Assembly (NCBI RefSeq): GCF_052030545.1
Contig: NZ_JBPDIH010000003.1
Coordinates: 124,001-188,000, forward strand
Direction of reading: 5' to 3'
DNA from: CANMXU01 sp052030545
GTDB lineage: Bacteria > Pseudomonadota > Gammaproteobacteria > Enterobacterales > Alteromonadaceae
Length of the DNA stretch: 64,000 nt
The notes under the pieces: model-generated
What the model was told of the DNA's origin: nothing
Databases searched by the model: none
Seen by the model: the letters and a program-made list of their open reading frames with translations, nothing else
Program-made: the position numbers and the translations under genes
Shown here: positions 35,501 through 43,090 of the stretch, one piece after another
Position numbering within the stretch: the first letter of the stretch is position 1
How the letters are laid out: the number at the start of each line of letters is the position of its first letter

Positions 35501-36036
35501 ATTTGCCGTGTACCAAACAAAATACTAAAAACAATTAGCACAATGGTCACCACAAAAGCGGTACTTATTCCCGACTGATAGGTGCCGGTTAATAAATCAA
35601 AACTGGTGCTAATGGCTCTTAACTGCAAGGCAACATAAGGTATGGTGCCCACTAACGCTATTAAGGCAACAGTGGCAGCAATTTTCGGTGAACGGTCGTA
35701 GCGAAAAGCAATAAAGTCAGCAATCGAGGTTAAATTTTGCTGCTTAATAATACGCAAGGCTTTAAGCAGCATTGGCCACGCGAAAACCAAACATAAAATG
35801 GTACCAATATAAATCGGCGCTAGCCAAGCTCCTGTTGTTGCGGCTTGTCCAACGGTGCCGTAAAACGCCCAAGAAGTACAACTAACCCCCAACGATAAAC
35901 TGTATATCCACGGTTTATTTCGCCAACTGGTACTCGACTGTTTCTGCCCCCAATAAGCGACCACAAACAGTAACGCTAAATAGGCGATAGAGAGAAAAGT
36001 GATTAACCATGTATCGAGAGAAAGCCAAGCTAACAA
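32533..36036 (-). CDS. CrbS-like sodium/solute symporter-hybrid sensor kinase
   Basis: 1167-aa membrane sensor. Residues 1 to about 500 are a sodium:solute symporter (SSS) module with some 13 helices (first LITFLSIAYLALLFVVAYWG). Then come a linker, a PAS domain (about 650-765), a coiled coil, a HisKA box (FLAAASHDLMQPFNAL), HATPase motifs (NFLSNAVHYC, DNGPGI, GLGLAIS) and a C-terminal receiver (VLVIDNDALM; Asp in FIVADYHLD). This is the CrbS/MxtR architecture that controls acetate metabolism with a LuxR-type partner. The likely start is TTG 36036, with AAGGA eight bases upstream. Divergent from the MFS gene. Pairing with the regulator at 21.9 kb is inferred. Confidence 0.85.
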   Translation of the reverse strand: MLAWLSLDTWLITFLSIAYLALLFVVAYWGQKQSSTSWRNKPWIYSLSLGVSCTSWAFYGTVGQAATTGAWLAPIYIGTILCLVFAWPMLLKALRIIKQQNLTSIADFIAFRYDRSPKIAATVALIALVGTIPYVALQLRAISTSFDLLTGTYQSGISTAFVVTIVLIVFSILFGTRQIAASEQNQGLVLAIAFSSLVKLFALTAVGIFATFYIFDGINDLLSQHQQMAGQNSELTGTLLGNNSAYLAFSQALLGAITIFILPQQFHMMMIENHHEQELKTARWLFPCYLILINIFVLPIALAGQITFPGGSVDADTYVLTIPLFYQQAWLGVVVFIGGLAAATSMVIVAAIVLSTIISTEILTPLVLRFRLFNSKQTQQLSGLFFTLRRISIAVILLLAFAFERMIDQQNHLASIGLLSFVLLAQFAPATIGALYWRRATTKGALTGLVVGSLVWLYTLLLPAIMPNAAWLQTGIFQQAWLNPTSLFGLTRLDAISHGVFYSLFANLLCYIGISLIGQRSVGEKLQAELFVNKSQRQFERHLSIDDLYNLLQRFVDQTAADGLLTLAKNTDKHHEGKHEKLIEYARLQLSGVLGSASTRMVMKAAATSQEMPFEDVVSIVDEANQMFQFNRELLQSGVENIEQGICVIDADMRIVAWNQRYIQLLDYPEGFVIAGKPIEELIRFNIEKGVIVGDEAQHLVARRLDHMRQGNSHHFQRMMPNGMVLEIRGQPMPGGGFVSTFSDITAHIEAEKALQKANESLEKRVAQRTAELQSAKAEAEAANSSKTRFLAAASHDLMQPFNALSLFTSMLKKKVDSEELADLAGHIDDSLNVVEALLSDLVEISRLDSGSQKLDLSDFALEELFTPLCNEFTVLAQQDNIEFSCVKSDCSVHSDKRMLRRIVQNFLSNAVHYCDDKCDDKSDDKREDQNGSKAHLKNKILLGVRRTKDTIRIEVWDNGPGIAEDKQQTIFEEFERLEQNREVPGLGLGLAISERMASLLGLKISLRSVVGKGTVFSIDVPRVIVNSTSISKAELTSEQNADNFSQVPVLVIDNDALMLKAISSQLTDWGFDVVTGKDHNSVAQALLQLNKKPAFIVADYHLDNDHNGVDLVLAVQAQHQWHVPCVICSADPSEQVREHTSSADFLFLRKPVKALALKRTIRQMLG

Positions 36037-36130
36037 GAGAATTCCTTAACGAAATATCGCCTATGGCGTTGATATGCGTAGTATTTACAGTAGCTACAGC
36101 TAGCATACCATGTCTAAACTTACAGTGTAG

Positions 36131-36144
36131 TGAACTAAGGTAGT
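36131..36144. promoter_or_regulatory. PHB-regulon palindrome, copy 5
   Basis: TGAACTAAGGTAGT shares the ACTAAGGTA core with the copies before the 3-hydroxybutyrate dehydrogenase and PHB depolymerase genes. It lies in the divergent region between the symporter-kinase and MFS genes; a possible -10 TAATCT starts at 36169, 24 bases on, ahead of the MFS gene. Confidence 0.5.
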
Positions 36145-36210
36145 AGTTATTTGCCTAGGGGCTTACGGTAATCTATCTACTGACTTTTTCCAAGATTAGA
36201 AAAACTTAAT

Positions 36211-37407
36211 ATGAGAATAAATAATAAATACTTGGTAGAAACCTTAGTTTTTTGTAGTTACGTTTTATTTGCTATGGCTTGGGTTGGCGGTACTGCCAGT
36301 ATGCAACAAATTATGCTTTCTATGAATATCGATAGTTTGGCCTCAGCAAGCTTTATTAGCGGCGCGGTGACTATTGCCAAAATAGTAGGTACATTTGCTG
36401 CGGCATGGATTGCGATTAAATTGGGCATTAAATACGCCTTTTTCTTTTCAAGCATATTAATTGTGATTGGCGTGCTTACGCCCTATTCACCCAATTATGA
36501 AGTATTGCTGTTAAGCCGATTTTTAATGGGGCTAGGCGGCGCGTTTATGATTGTGTATTTCAACCCTATCGTAATGCACTGGTTTGACGCGAGCGAACGT
36601 CCAATAATTAATGGTTTAAACGCTGTTGCCTTTAATGTCGGTACCGCCATTATATTATGGTTTATGCCCAATATTAATGACGCAACAGGCGGCTGGCAAA
36701 ACAGCCTACTCTTGTTTTCAATGGCAAGTTTAGCCATTGCACTGGCATGGTTATTGGTTAAATTTTCTGATCATGAAAGTGCCAATAGCAATGACACCAC
36801 CGCGCCAGAAAATTACAGTTACCTCGACGGGTTAAAAGATAAGTTTAACTGGGCCTATGGTTTAACCTATTCAGGGCTGTTAGCGTTTTATATTTGCTTA
36901 TTTACCTTCTACCCCAAAGCGGGTATTAGCCAAAGTAAATGGGTAATTGGCTTTGGCATAATTGGCACCCTTGCCGGCATTCTTTACAGTAAAAAAGTCA
37001 GTCAACGTTTACCCGTTATTCGTTGGTCAGGCCTAATTATGGTGATCACCATTGCCGGTTTATCTTTTAGTAGTTCGCAAACAATACAAACCTTATCGGC
37101 AATTGTTTTAGGCTTTTTTATCTTCTTCCCGATCACGGCCTTGGTTTCTATTCCGCATGAATTACCGAAAATGACCGGTCAACGCGTGACTGTTGTATTT
37201 AGTTTGTTTTATTCGATTAGTTACCTTATTTCAACGGTAATTTTGTGGCTATTTGGCGCACTCGTTGACAGCAATAATGGCGACTATACGTCAGCCCTTG
37301 TTTTAATCACAGTGCTCAGCTCAAGCTTTTTTATCGGCAGCTTCTTTTTACCAGAGACGGGTAAAGTAACCAAACCAAAAGGACTAAAGACATGCGCGGA
37401 ACAGTAA
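36211..37407 (+). CDS. MFS transporter
   Basis: 398-aa major facilitator with 12 predicted helices. The motif between helices 2 and 3 is IAIKLGIKYAF, and the helix 4-5 region GLGGAFMIVYFNPIV is typical of the family. Its 3' end overlaps the HSL-type hydrolase gene by 16 bases, so carrier and hydrolase are co-translated, which points to an imported ester as substrate. With the regulon palindrome upstream I infer uptake of 3-hydroxybutyrate or its oligomers. Sequence alone does not identify the substrate. Confidence 0.82.
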   Translation: MRINNKYLVETLVFCSYVLFAMAWVGGTASMQQIMLSMNIDSLASASFISGAVTIAKIVGTFAAAWIAIKLGIKYAFFFSSILIVIGVLTPYSPNYEVLLLSRFLMGLGGAFMIVYFNPIVMHWFDASERPIINGLNAVAFNVGTAIILWFMPNINDATGGWQNSLLLFSMASLAIALAWLLVKFSDHESANSNDTTAPENYSYLDGLKDKFNWAYGLTYSGLLAFYICLFTFYPKAGISQSKWVIGFGIIGTLAGILYSKKVSQRLPVIRWSGLIMVITIAGLSFSSSQTIQTLSAIVLGFFIFFPITALVSIPHELPKMTGQRVTVVFSLFYSISYLISTVILWLFGALVDSNNGDYTSALVLITVLSSSFFIGSFFLPETGKVTKPKGLKTCAEQ

Positions 37408-38330
37408 GCAACAAACTTGAAGATTTTCTTGAGCAAGTTAACATCGCGGCAGCCGAAGCGAAGAAAAACCAAGTACAATATACACCTGAGCTCGTCAGAG
37501 GTAATTTAGAAAAACTCGCGGTATTTATTGGCCAAGGTCCAACACTTAACTTTGTTGAAAATCGCGTATTAGCCAAAGAAGATAGCCAGCACGATCATAA
37601 CGTCAGCGTGCGAGTTTATAGCCCATCAACCACAGAAAAATTACCCGTGCTTGTACATTTTCATGGCGGCGGCCATATGTGCGGCAATGTAAATTTATAC
37701 GACCCAATTAGCCGAAAATTGGCGCGCCAGTGCAAATGCATTGTGATATGTGTAGAGTACCGCTTAGCACCAGAGCACCCTTATCCGGCAGGTTTAAACG
37801 ACTGCGAACAGGTATTAATTCATTATAAAAAGCTACTAACCGGGCTTAACTTTTCTGAGCAAGTTTATATTATTGGTGACAGTGCCGGCGGCGCAATTTG
37901 CACTAGTTTAGCGATGCGTTCGTTGCACAACCCTGCGATTAAAATAGACAAACAATTGCTGATTTACCCAAGTGTTGATTACACCATGCGCTTGCCTTCG
38001 GTCGAAGAAAATGGCACAGGTTTCCTACTAGAAAAGCCACGTATTCAGTGGTATTTCGACAACTACTTTCGTGGTGGTCAGTCACGTATTGAAGCATCAC
38101 CTTTGTATAATATTCACAACAAAATACCGCCAACAATGATAATTACTGCAGGCTGTGACCCACTTCGCGATGAAGGACGGGCCTATTATCAAGCGTTGCA
38201 AAATGCAGGTATTGTGGTTGAGCACCATCATTTTGAAGGCATGATCCATGCGTATATGTTGCTCGACAGCTTAGTGAGTGATGAGTGCCAAAAAACCTAT
38301 CAACTGATCAGCGACGCCATTCAAGCCTAA
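37392..38330 (+). CDS. HSL-family alpha/beta hydrolase (cytoplasmic esterase)
   Basis: 312-aa hormone-sensitive-lipase-type esterase without a signal peptide. The oxyanion motif HFHGGGHMCGN (about residues 86-96), nucleophile elbow IGDSAGGAI (about 159-167), catalytic Asp in TAGCDPLRDEG and His in GMIHAYM are all in place. It overlaps the MFS gene by 16 bases. In this setting it is a good candidate for an intracellular 3-hydroxybutyrate oligomer hydrolase, but the family is broad and the true substrate could be another short-chain ester. Confidence 0.87.
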   Translation: MRGTVSNKLEDFLEQVNIAAAEAKKNQVQYTPELVRGNLEKLAVFIGQGPTLNFVENRVLAKEDSQHDHNVSVRVYSPSTTEKLPVLVHFHGGGHMCGNVNLYDPISRKLARQCKCIVICVEYRLAPEHPYPAGLNDCEQVLIHYKKLLTGLNFSEQVYIIGDSAGGAICTSLAMRSLHNPAIKIDKQLLIYPSVDYTMRLPSVEENGTGFLLEKPRIQWYFDNYFRGGQSRIEASPLYNIHNKIPPTMIITAGCDPLRDEGRAYYQALQNAGIVVEHHHFEGMIHAYMLLDSLVSDECQKTYQLISDAIQA

Positions 38331-38347
38331 AGAACTCTTGTTTACGG

Positions 38348-38719
38348 TTATTTCTGATTTAAAAATGACGCTTCTAAACCTATGCCTGCGGGCGATTTGA
38401 AAAATACTTGTGTCATGCCCAGTTCAGGCAGTTTTGATAAATTAAAATCTGTACCTAGCTGTTTTAGTATCGCGATTAAACCATCTAAATCGCTTAGTTG
38501 AAAAGCGACATGGTCTAAATAATTGGCGCGACGACTGCGGTAGTTTTGCTCGCTTTCGGTTAAATGTACTATGGCTTTGTCGCCTGCATACAGCCAGTAA
38601 CCGGTGCGCGTAAAGTTTGGACGTTCGCCAACGACAAGTCCAAAAACCTGACAAAAAAACTGTTTTTCCTCAACCAATACGTCTTGAGGAGCGCTAATAT
38701 TAATATGGGCAATATGCAT
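38348..38719 (-). CDS. VOC-family (glyoxalase-like) protein
   Basis: 123-aa vicinal-oxygen-chelate fold protein, beginning MHIAHINISAPQDVLVEEKQ. One His/Glu metal-ligand set is suggested by His5, HVAFQLSDLDG and a C-terminal GIGLEASF. It resembles small glyoxalase/bleomycin-resistance-like dioxygenases, but the substrate is not predictable. It lies 42 bases downstream of the next minus-strand gene, so the two probably form a transcript convergent with the MFS-hydrolase pair. Confidence 0.8.
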   Translation of the reverse strand: MHIAHINISAPQDVLVEEKQFFCQVFGLVVGERPNFTRTGYWLYAGDKAIVHLTESEQNYRSRRANYLDHVAFQLSDLDGLIAILKQLGTDFNLSKLPELGMTQVFFKSPAGIGLEASFLNQK

Positions 38720-38761
38720 AAACTTAGGCCTTTTTATTTGTAAAGAGGTTGCACAAGCTTA

Positions 38762-39130
38762 CTATGAATTGCGGTTAGAGATCCATTGCTCGGCACTGGC
38801 TAGATCGCTGAAAGCGTTACCAAAGTTAGGTAAATATTTTTCAGCTAAAGATCGCTGCACCGTATTGGCATAAACCAACGCCAACGACTTACAGCCACTT
38901 TCGCCTAATAAACACCAGATTTTATAAACATTTTTCATCACCTCAGGCGAGCCTAAACTGTCGTTGTCTAAATATTCAATTACTGAAAATGGGCGATTAT
39001 TTCTTTTTTTTATTTCGGTTATATACTGCTGTGCGGCTTCATGAGCTCCTTCGGTATTGAAGGGCCCAAAAACAGTAACATACAGGGTATCATTTACCCA
39101 TTTTAACTCTAAATAACCATGACGATGCAT
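38762..39130 (-). CDS. Hypothetical protein (STAS/SpoIIAA-like)
   Basis: 122-aa soluble protein. The sequence (LKWVNDTLYVTVFGPFNTEGAHEAA; FSVIEYLDNDSLGSPEVMKN, abbreviated) has the alternating strand-helix pattern of SpoIIAA/STAS-like folds, and it appears distantly related to the protein at 62080. Both have a W/F-rich N-terminal strand, a central helix after a glycine-proline-phenylalanine or similar turn, and a C-terminal ASAEQWI/SAQEWL helix. No catalytic motif is seen. A weak version of the regulon palindrome (TACTTAGGTA at 39176-39185) lies upstream. Function unknown. Confidence 0.65.
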   Translation of the reverse strand: MHRHGYLELKWVNDTLYVTVFGPFNTEGAHEAAQQYITEIKKRNNRPFSVIEYLDNDSLGSPEVMKNVYKIWCLLGESGCKSLALVYANTVQRSLAEKYLPNFGNAFSDLASAEQWISNRNS

Positions 39131-39175
39131 TGCCTACCTCACAAAAGGTGAACTTCAAAAAGTCGTTGCCCTTAA

Positions 39176-39185
39176 TACCTAAGTA
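39176..39185. promoter_or_regulatory. Weak match to the PHB-regulon palindrome
   Basis: On the minus strand TACTTAGGTA differs from the TACTAAGGTA core by one base. It is 46 bases before the hypothetical gene at 38762-39130. No convincing -10 box follows, so this copy is doubtful. Confidence 0.25.
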
Positions 39186-39399
39186 AAGAACCTTAACGAG
39201 GTTTTCACAAACATAATGAAAATAAAACTAAGATGAGTTGTGCTGCATCAAACTCTAGTGTGTTTATAAGTCTCTTTGAAAAAGAATAAAAAGAACATGA
39301 CGAAAAGAGCAATTAAAAGTTAGGGATCATCGACAAGTTATTGATAGTGTCATTGTTCTTTAGCTATGAACAACAATGACACTAAACAGCTCCTAGACT

Positions 39400-40104
39400 T
39401 TATTTAATTAAATCGTATTGTTTTTGCGCGGTATACGTTTGCAAACCAAAATGCCCCAGAATATAGCTGTAACTGGCATTCTCATTTTTAATTTGGCTTG
39501 AATGCACACCACCGACGGTACAAACACCGCTGCCACACACGATTTGGTCGCTCCAACTTTTAATTGAATAGACACGATTCGCAATCGTTTTACCGTAGAG
39601 CCAATCTAAAAACGGGCTTGAAACCGACAAACCATTGCTACCACACGTTGGCGTATAGACATTCCACGGATAAGTACCGCATGTCCATAAACCACGATAG
39701 GCGCCAGCAATGCCAACAAAGGCATCAACCTTACTGGTTTTGCCGGCTTTAATAATTTGCTGCGCCGCTAAGGTCACTCCCATTGAATGACCAATAACAT
39801 CGACTTTGCCGGTGCATGAAGCAGCAATGGCATTATTAATGGCATTTTTGATTGGCGTTTCTTCCGAACCACTGTGGTTATTATTGGCGGCATAACTGCT
39901 GCCCCAAGCAGGTCGATAAATTTGGCTGCTGGTATAGCCATTAGCAATGAGTTTATCGTAGGTATTGTCCCAATCTGACGGCGACCCGGCATTGCCGTGC
40001 ACTAAGACAACATTATCAACACACGCGGCAAAAGCATTGTTACCGGCAAAACATAGCGCAATTAACACCAAACCTTTTTTTACTGTATTTTTGATGGTAT
40101 TCAT
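39400..40104 (-). CDS. Secreted class-2-lipase-like hydrolase
   Basis: 234-aa alpha/beta hydrolase with a signal peptide (GLVLIALCFAGNNAFAA). Motifs are NVVLVHGNAGSPSDWDNTY (oxyanion HG) and the elbow GHSMGVT, plus two Cys pairs near YPWNVYTPTCG and QIVCGSGVC. ATG 40104 is chosen with GAGAG upstream; an earlier in-frame ATG at 40161 would disrupt the signal peptide. It follows the PHB depolymerase gene on the same strand by about 93 bases. The class-2 lipase fold with an HSMG elbow is also that of PhaZ7-type PHB depolymerases, so a role in polymer degradation is possible; a simple lipase is the alternative. Confidence 0.78.
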   Translation of the reverse strand: MNTIKNTVKKGLVLIALCFAGNNAFAACVDNVVLVHGNAGSPSDWDNTYDKLIANGYTSSQIYRPAWGSSYAANNNHSGSEETPIKNAINNAIAASCTGKVDVIGHSMGVTLAAQQIIKAGKTSKVDAFVGIAGAYRGLWTCGTYPWNVYTPTCGSNGLSVSSPFLDWLYGKTIANRVYSIKSWSDQIVCGSGVCTVGGVHSSQIKNENASYSYILGHFGLQTYTAQKQYDLIK

Positions 40105-40197
40105 CTTAACTCTCTCTTTATTGTCATTATTATGGTGATGTTTGCCACTAAATTGCGACAAACACCGTTTGAGTCATTTAGTTAAAAGCTTGTGTAA

Positions 40198-42372
40198 TTA
40201 AGGACAACTGCCAAGTTGATAATAACCCGCACTGGTTTGGGCAACCGTTGACGTAATAAACAGGTTATACAAACCTAAATTATCACCCGAGCCAACCGCC
40301 AGCGCATAACCACCAGAGGTAGTTGCACGATTTGCTTGCACATGGGCATAGTTATTTGACGTGGTTTCTGTACAGGAAAAATCGCCATTTGGCGTGCTGT
40401 CACAAACATTACCGATACCGTCGTTATCGTTATCAAGTTGATTGGCATTAGCGGTATTGGGGCAATTATCAACACTGTCAGCAACCCCATCGTTATCTGC
40501 GTCATTAACTTCGCCATCAGGCGTGCTATCACAAACATTACCTATGCCGTCACTATCATTATCCGCTTGATCGCTATTGGCGGTATTTGGGCAATTATCT
40601 AACGTGTCAGCAATGCCATCGTTATCAGAATCTGTTGGCGTTGAAGTATTTTGACAGGCCTGACTTGGACCTGCACAACTTGGTTCGCCATCGGCAATCC
40701 ATTGACATTGCTCGCTGCCAGAGGGGTATTCACGCATAGTAAAAGCAGCAGTACCAAAAGCTAAATAACAAGCAGAATAACCACTGCCCCAAGTAATGTG
40801 CCCTTGATTAATATGTAAGTTGTAGTCACCTGTTACACCGGCATCAATAGTAAAATCAACGCTGTCGGTACTTGCCTGATTGGTGCTGTCGGTTGCAGTA
40901 ACCGTGGCAGTATTTAAACCACCGGCTAAATTACATTGCTCAGCGGAATATTGAAATCCGTTAACGGTGGCGGTAACACTACCATTAGCAAAAGCGACCA
41001 CGACCGAACTTAAGTTCTGATTATGGTCGATTACCGTGCCGGTGATGGTGGCACATTGTCCGATAACATTGGCATTAATGGCGCTAAGTTCAGGTGCAGA
41101 ATCTGGTGGCGGCGGTCCAATACGGGTGCTAACCGATACCGCATCGCTGGCTTTACCTTGATCGTCTGTTGCAACAGCGATAACTTGGTATAAGCCATCG
41201 TTTAATATGCTACTCGTTGCGGCATAATGATTATTGCCATCAACTTGGCTGTTTAGCGTTTCAACTAACACCGCGCTGCCAGTATCAAGTGCGTTAATGC
41301 TAAGGGTCACTTGTGCCACACTACTGTCTTCATCGGTTGCTGTACCGGAAATCACTAATTGGCTGTTATTATCGAGCGCGGCATGATTAGTAATAACCGG
41401 CGCTGAATTGCGATCAACACGTTGGTTATTGTCGGCAAAAAATTGGCCAAGGTAGCTAGCAAAATTAATGCTATCGTCAGCGACATAATCACCTGAAGCG
41501 CCCGCACCACCTGACCAAGAGTGATCTAAGTTATCAAACCACAACATTGAAATACGGTTATCCGTCCACAAGCTTTCGCTGGCTGTATGCCCTGCCCCTT
41601 CAGAAAGTGTATTTGTGCCCGATAATTGTGAAACGCCATAAACATTAGCAAAGCCATTAGCATTTTGTTGGTTGTAACAGGTATTCACTGTGGTATCGGC
41701 AGTGCCATGACCTATCGACGCAATTTGCGTGGCAAAGTGGCTTTTATAACTGCCGGCATAACTTTCACAGCGAGATTTAAAGGTAGCTGCAGATACCGTT
41801 TCACAAGTGGTGATTGCGCCATTCGAGCTAGTACCAATAGACGGGCCAGCACTGGGGGCAACACCGGCAAAAACATCAGGTGCGACACACGCGGTTTGCG
41901 CTGACATCGCCGCCCCTGATGAAAGACCGGCAATATAGACTTGGTCGGCATCAATATTACGAGTGGCATCACCGCTCATGGTATTGGCTAAATTGATCAG
42001 GTTTTTATAATCACCTGAGGTTCTAGAAATAGTGCCTTGCCAATACGACCAGCAGCTATAACCGGCTTTATTCATAGCATCTGGCACTGCGATCACCATG
42101 CCATGTGCTTCAGCAGCGTCTTCTAAATTAGCGGTTAAGTAATTATTTATCGGCTGAACACAGCCATGTAATACAATGAGTAGTGCCTTTCCGTCCCCCA
42201 CGGAAGATACACTATCAGGCGTGTAAATATGGACATTATTAAAGCCGCCAATGTTAACATTTTGCTGCCAACTTCCCGCTGAAGCGACACTAGAAATAGC
42301 GGCACCTATAGCCAATAAACTTGTGAGTAACTTATTGCGTTTACCTTTCATTATTTTCTGTAATTTATTCAT
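40198..42372 (-). CDS. phaZ: Extracellular PHB depolymerase with TSP3 repeats and substrate-binding domain
   Basis: 724-aa secreted enzyme hydrolysing poly(3-hydroxybutyrate). Signal peptide (about residues 1-32); catalytic domain with oxyanion LIVLHGCVQP, elbow GLSSGAAMSAQ, Asp in GHGTADTTVN and His in NLDHSWSGG (about 33-315); Ig/fibronectin-like domains (about 325-510); a Cys-rich segment (HINQGHITWGSGYSAC); two calcium-binding thrombospondin type-3 repeat groups (DSDNDGIADTLDNCPNTAN, DNDGVADSVDNCPNTAN); and a C-terminal PHB-binding domain (NNYAHVQANRA...SGDNLGLYN...AGYYQLG). The gene has its own promoter with the regulon palindrome and a dyad at the probable start of transcription. Family call is strong. 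Confidence 0.9.
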   Translation of the reverse strand: MNKLQKIMKGKRNKLLTSLLAIGAAISSVASAGSWQQNVNIGGFNNVHIYTPDSVSSVGDGKALLIVLHGCVQPINNYLTANLEDAAEAHGMVIAVPDAMNKAGYSCWSYWQGTISRTSGDYKNLINLANTMSGDATRNIDADQVYIAGLSSGAAMSAQTACVAPDVFAGVAPSAGPSIGTSSNGAITTCETVSAATFKSRCESYAGSYKSHFATQIASIGHGTADTTVNTCYNQQNANGFANVYGVSQLSGTNTLSEGAGHTASESLWTDNRISMLWFDNLDHSWSGGAGASGDYVADDSINFASYLGQFFADNNQRVDRNSAPVITNHAALDNNSQLVISGTATDEDSSVAQVTLSINALDTGSAVLVETLNSQVDGNNHYAATSSILNDGLYQVIAVATDDQGKASDAVSVSTRIGPPPPDSAPELSAINANVIGQCATITGTVIDHNQNLSSVVVAFANGSVTATVNGFQYSAEQCNLAGGLNTATVTATDSTNQASTDSVDFTIDAGVTGDYNLHINQGHITWGSGYSACYLAFGTAAFTMREYPSGSEQCQWIADGEPSCAGPSQACQNTSTPTDSDNDGIADTLDNCPNTANSDQADNDSDGIGNVCDSTPDGEVNDADNDGVADSVDNCPNTANANQLDNDNDGIGNVCDSTPNGDFSCTETTSNNYAHVQANRATTSGGYALAVGSGDNLGLYNLFITSTVAQTSAGYYQLGSCP

Positions 42373-42425
42373 AACAGACCTTTGTATTGTTCTTTTATTA
42401 TTAGATTTTTACTAAACCCTTGTAG

Positions 42426-42442
42426 TGTTCATAAAGTGAACA
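42426..42442. promoter_or_regulatory. Inverted repeat at the depolymerase transcription start
   Basis: TGTTCATAAAGTGAACA has 6-base arms around a 5-base spacer. It lies directly downstream of the putative -10 box on the minus strand, where a repressor would block initiation. Confidence 0.5.
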
Positions 42443-42478
42443 GGGCTAACTGTAATCAACAAAAAGTCAAAAAGAAGT

Positions 42479-42492
42479 GCTACCTTAGTGCT
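42479..42492. promoter_or_regulatory. PHB-regulon palindrome, copy 4
   Basis: On the minus strand AGCACTAAGGTAGC shares ACTAAGGTA with copies 3 and 5. The following 24 bases lead to a plausible -10 TACAGT, the same spacing as for the MFS gene. Confidence 0.55.
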
Positions 42493-42610
42493 ACTACCTT
42501 GAATAGCTTACTCACAAAGATACAAGAAAATAGTAAGTGATTACCAACTACATTAATCAGAAATAATAATGCCGCACTGAACAGCCGCTAAACAAAAATA
42601 AGCAAAAAAA

Positions 42611-42632
42611 AGCCATGTCGGGAGACATGGCT
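42611..42632 (-). terminator. Intrinsic terminator of the hydroxybutyrate dehydrogenase operon
   Basis: Read on the minus strand, AGCCATGTC and GACATGGCT form a 9-bp stem with a 4-base loop followed by an uninterrupted T-run. It lies 40 bases after the CMD-like gene stop. Confidence 0.9.
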
Positions 42633-42671
42633 AAAAAGGATGAACCTTTAATAAACGCAATTTACCAAAAA

Positions 42672-43028
42672 CTATAAATCAATCACCTCTTTGGCTGCGC
42701 GAAACGCTTCTTGTGCAGCCGGAGCGCCGCAATACACCGCGCTATGTAAAAGCACTTCGCGAATTTCTTCAATTGTTGCGCCATTATTTAATGCGCCGCG
42801 AATATGCCCTTTTAACTCTTGTGGTGCTTTTAATGCCGCCAGCATTGCCACGGTCACTAAACTGCGAGTTTTTAAATCAATGCCTTGGCGCTGCCAAGTT
42901 GAGCCCCAGCCGTGATCATTAATGTAATCTTGCATCGGCTGAGTAAAATCATCGGCATTATCTAGGGCGCGATCGACAAAAACATCACCCATTACTTGAC
43001 GGCGTATTTGTTCTCCTTGATTTTTCAC
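42672..43028 (-). CDS. Carboxymuconolactone decarboxylase-like protein
   Basis: 118-aa CMD/AhpD-like alpha-helical protein. Typical segments: RALDNADDFTQPMQDYINDH, TRSLVTVAMLAALKAPQEL and ELKGHIRGALNNGATIEEI, closing with VYCGAPAAQEAFR. The conserved Cys is in VYCGAP; the paired CXXC of AhpD is absent, which fits the PcaC-type branch. It is the second gene after 3-hydroxybutyrate dehydrogenase, 62 bases on. No aromatic degradation genes are nearby, so a decarboxylase role on a classical substrate is unlikely here; the true reaction is unknown. Confidence 0.85.
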   Translation of the reverse strand: MKNQGEQIRRQVMGDVFVDRALDNADDFTQPMQDYINDHGWGSTWQRQGIDLKTRSLVTVAMLAALKAPQELKGHIRGALNNGATIEEIREVLLHSAVYCGAPAAQEAFRAAKEVIDL

Positions 43029-43090
43029 TTACAGTTCTCCTAAAAACTTAATGCTTGCTCGGTACTATTTCTCGCTATGATAGAACGCTA

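Larger units (their letters stand above)
42373..42671. other. Promoter region of the PHB depolymerase gene
   Basis: About 300 bases between the depolymerase start and the stop of the CMD-like gene. It holds the terminator of the upstream operon (42611-42632), the regulon palindrome (42479-42492), a plausible minus-strand -10 TACAGT (42454-42449) and the TGTTCA-TAAAG-TGAACA dyad (42426-42442). No additional gene is seen. Confidence 0.65.

Noticed and set aside
40398..40625. Near-identical DNA repeats of about 120 bases
   Set aside because: They encode the thrombospondin type-3 repeats of the depolymerase in frame, so they are protein repeats, not a CRISPR or mobile element.
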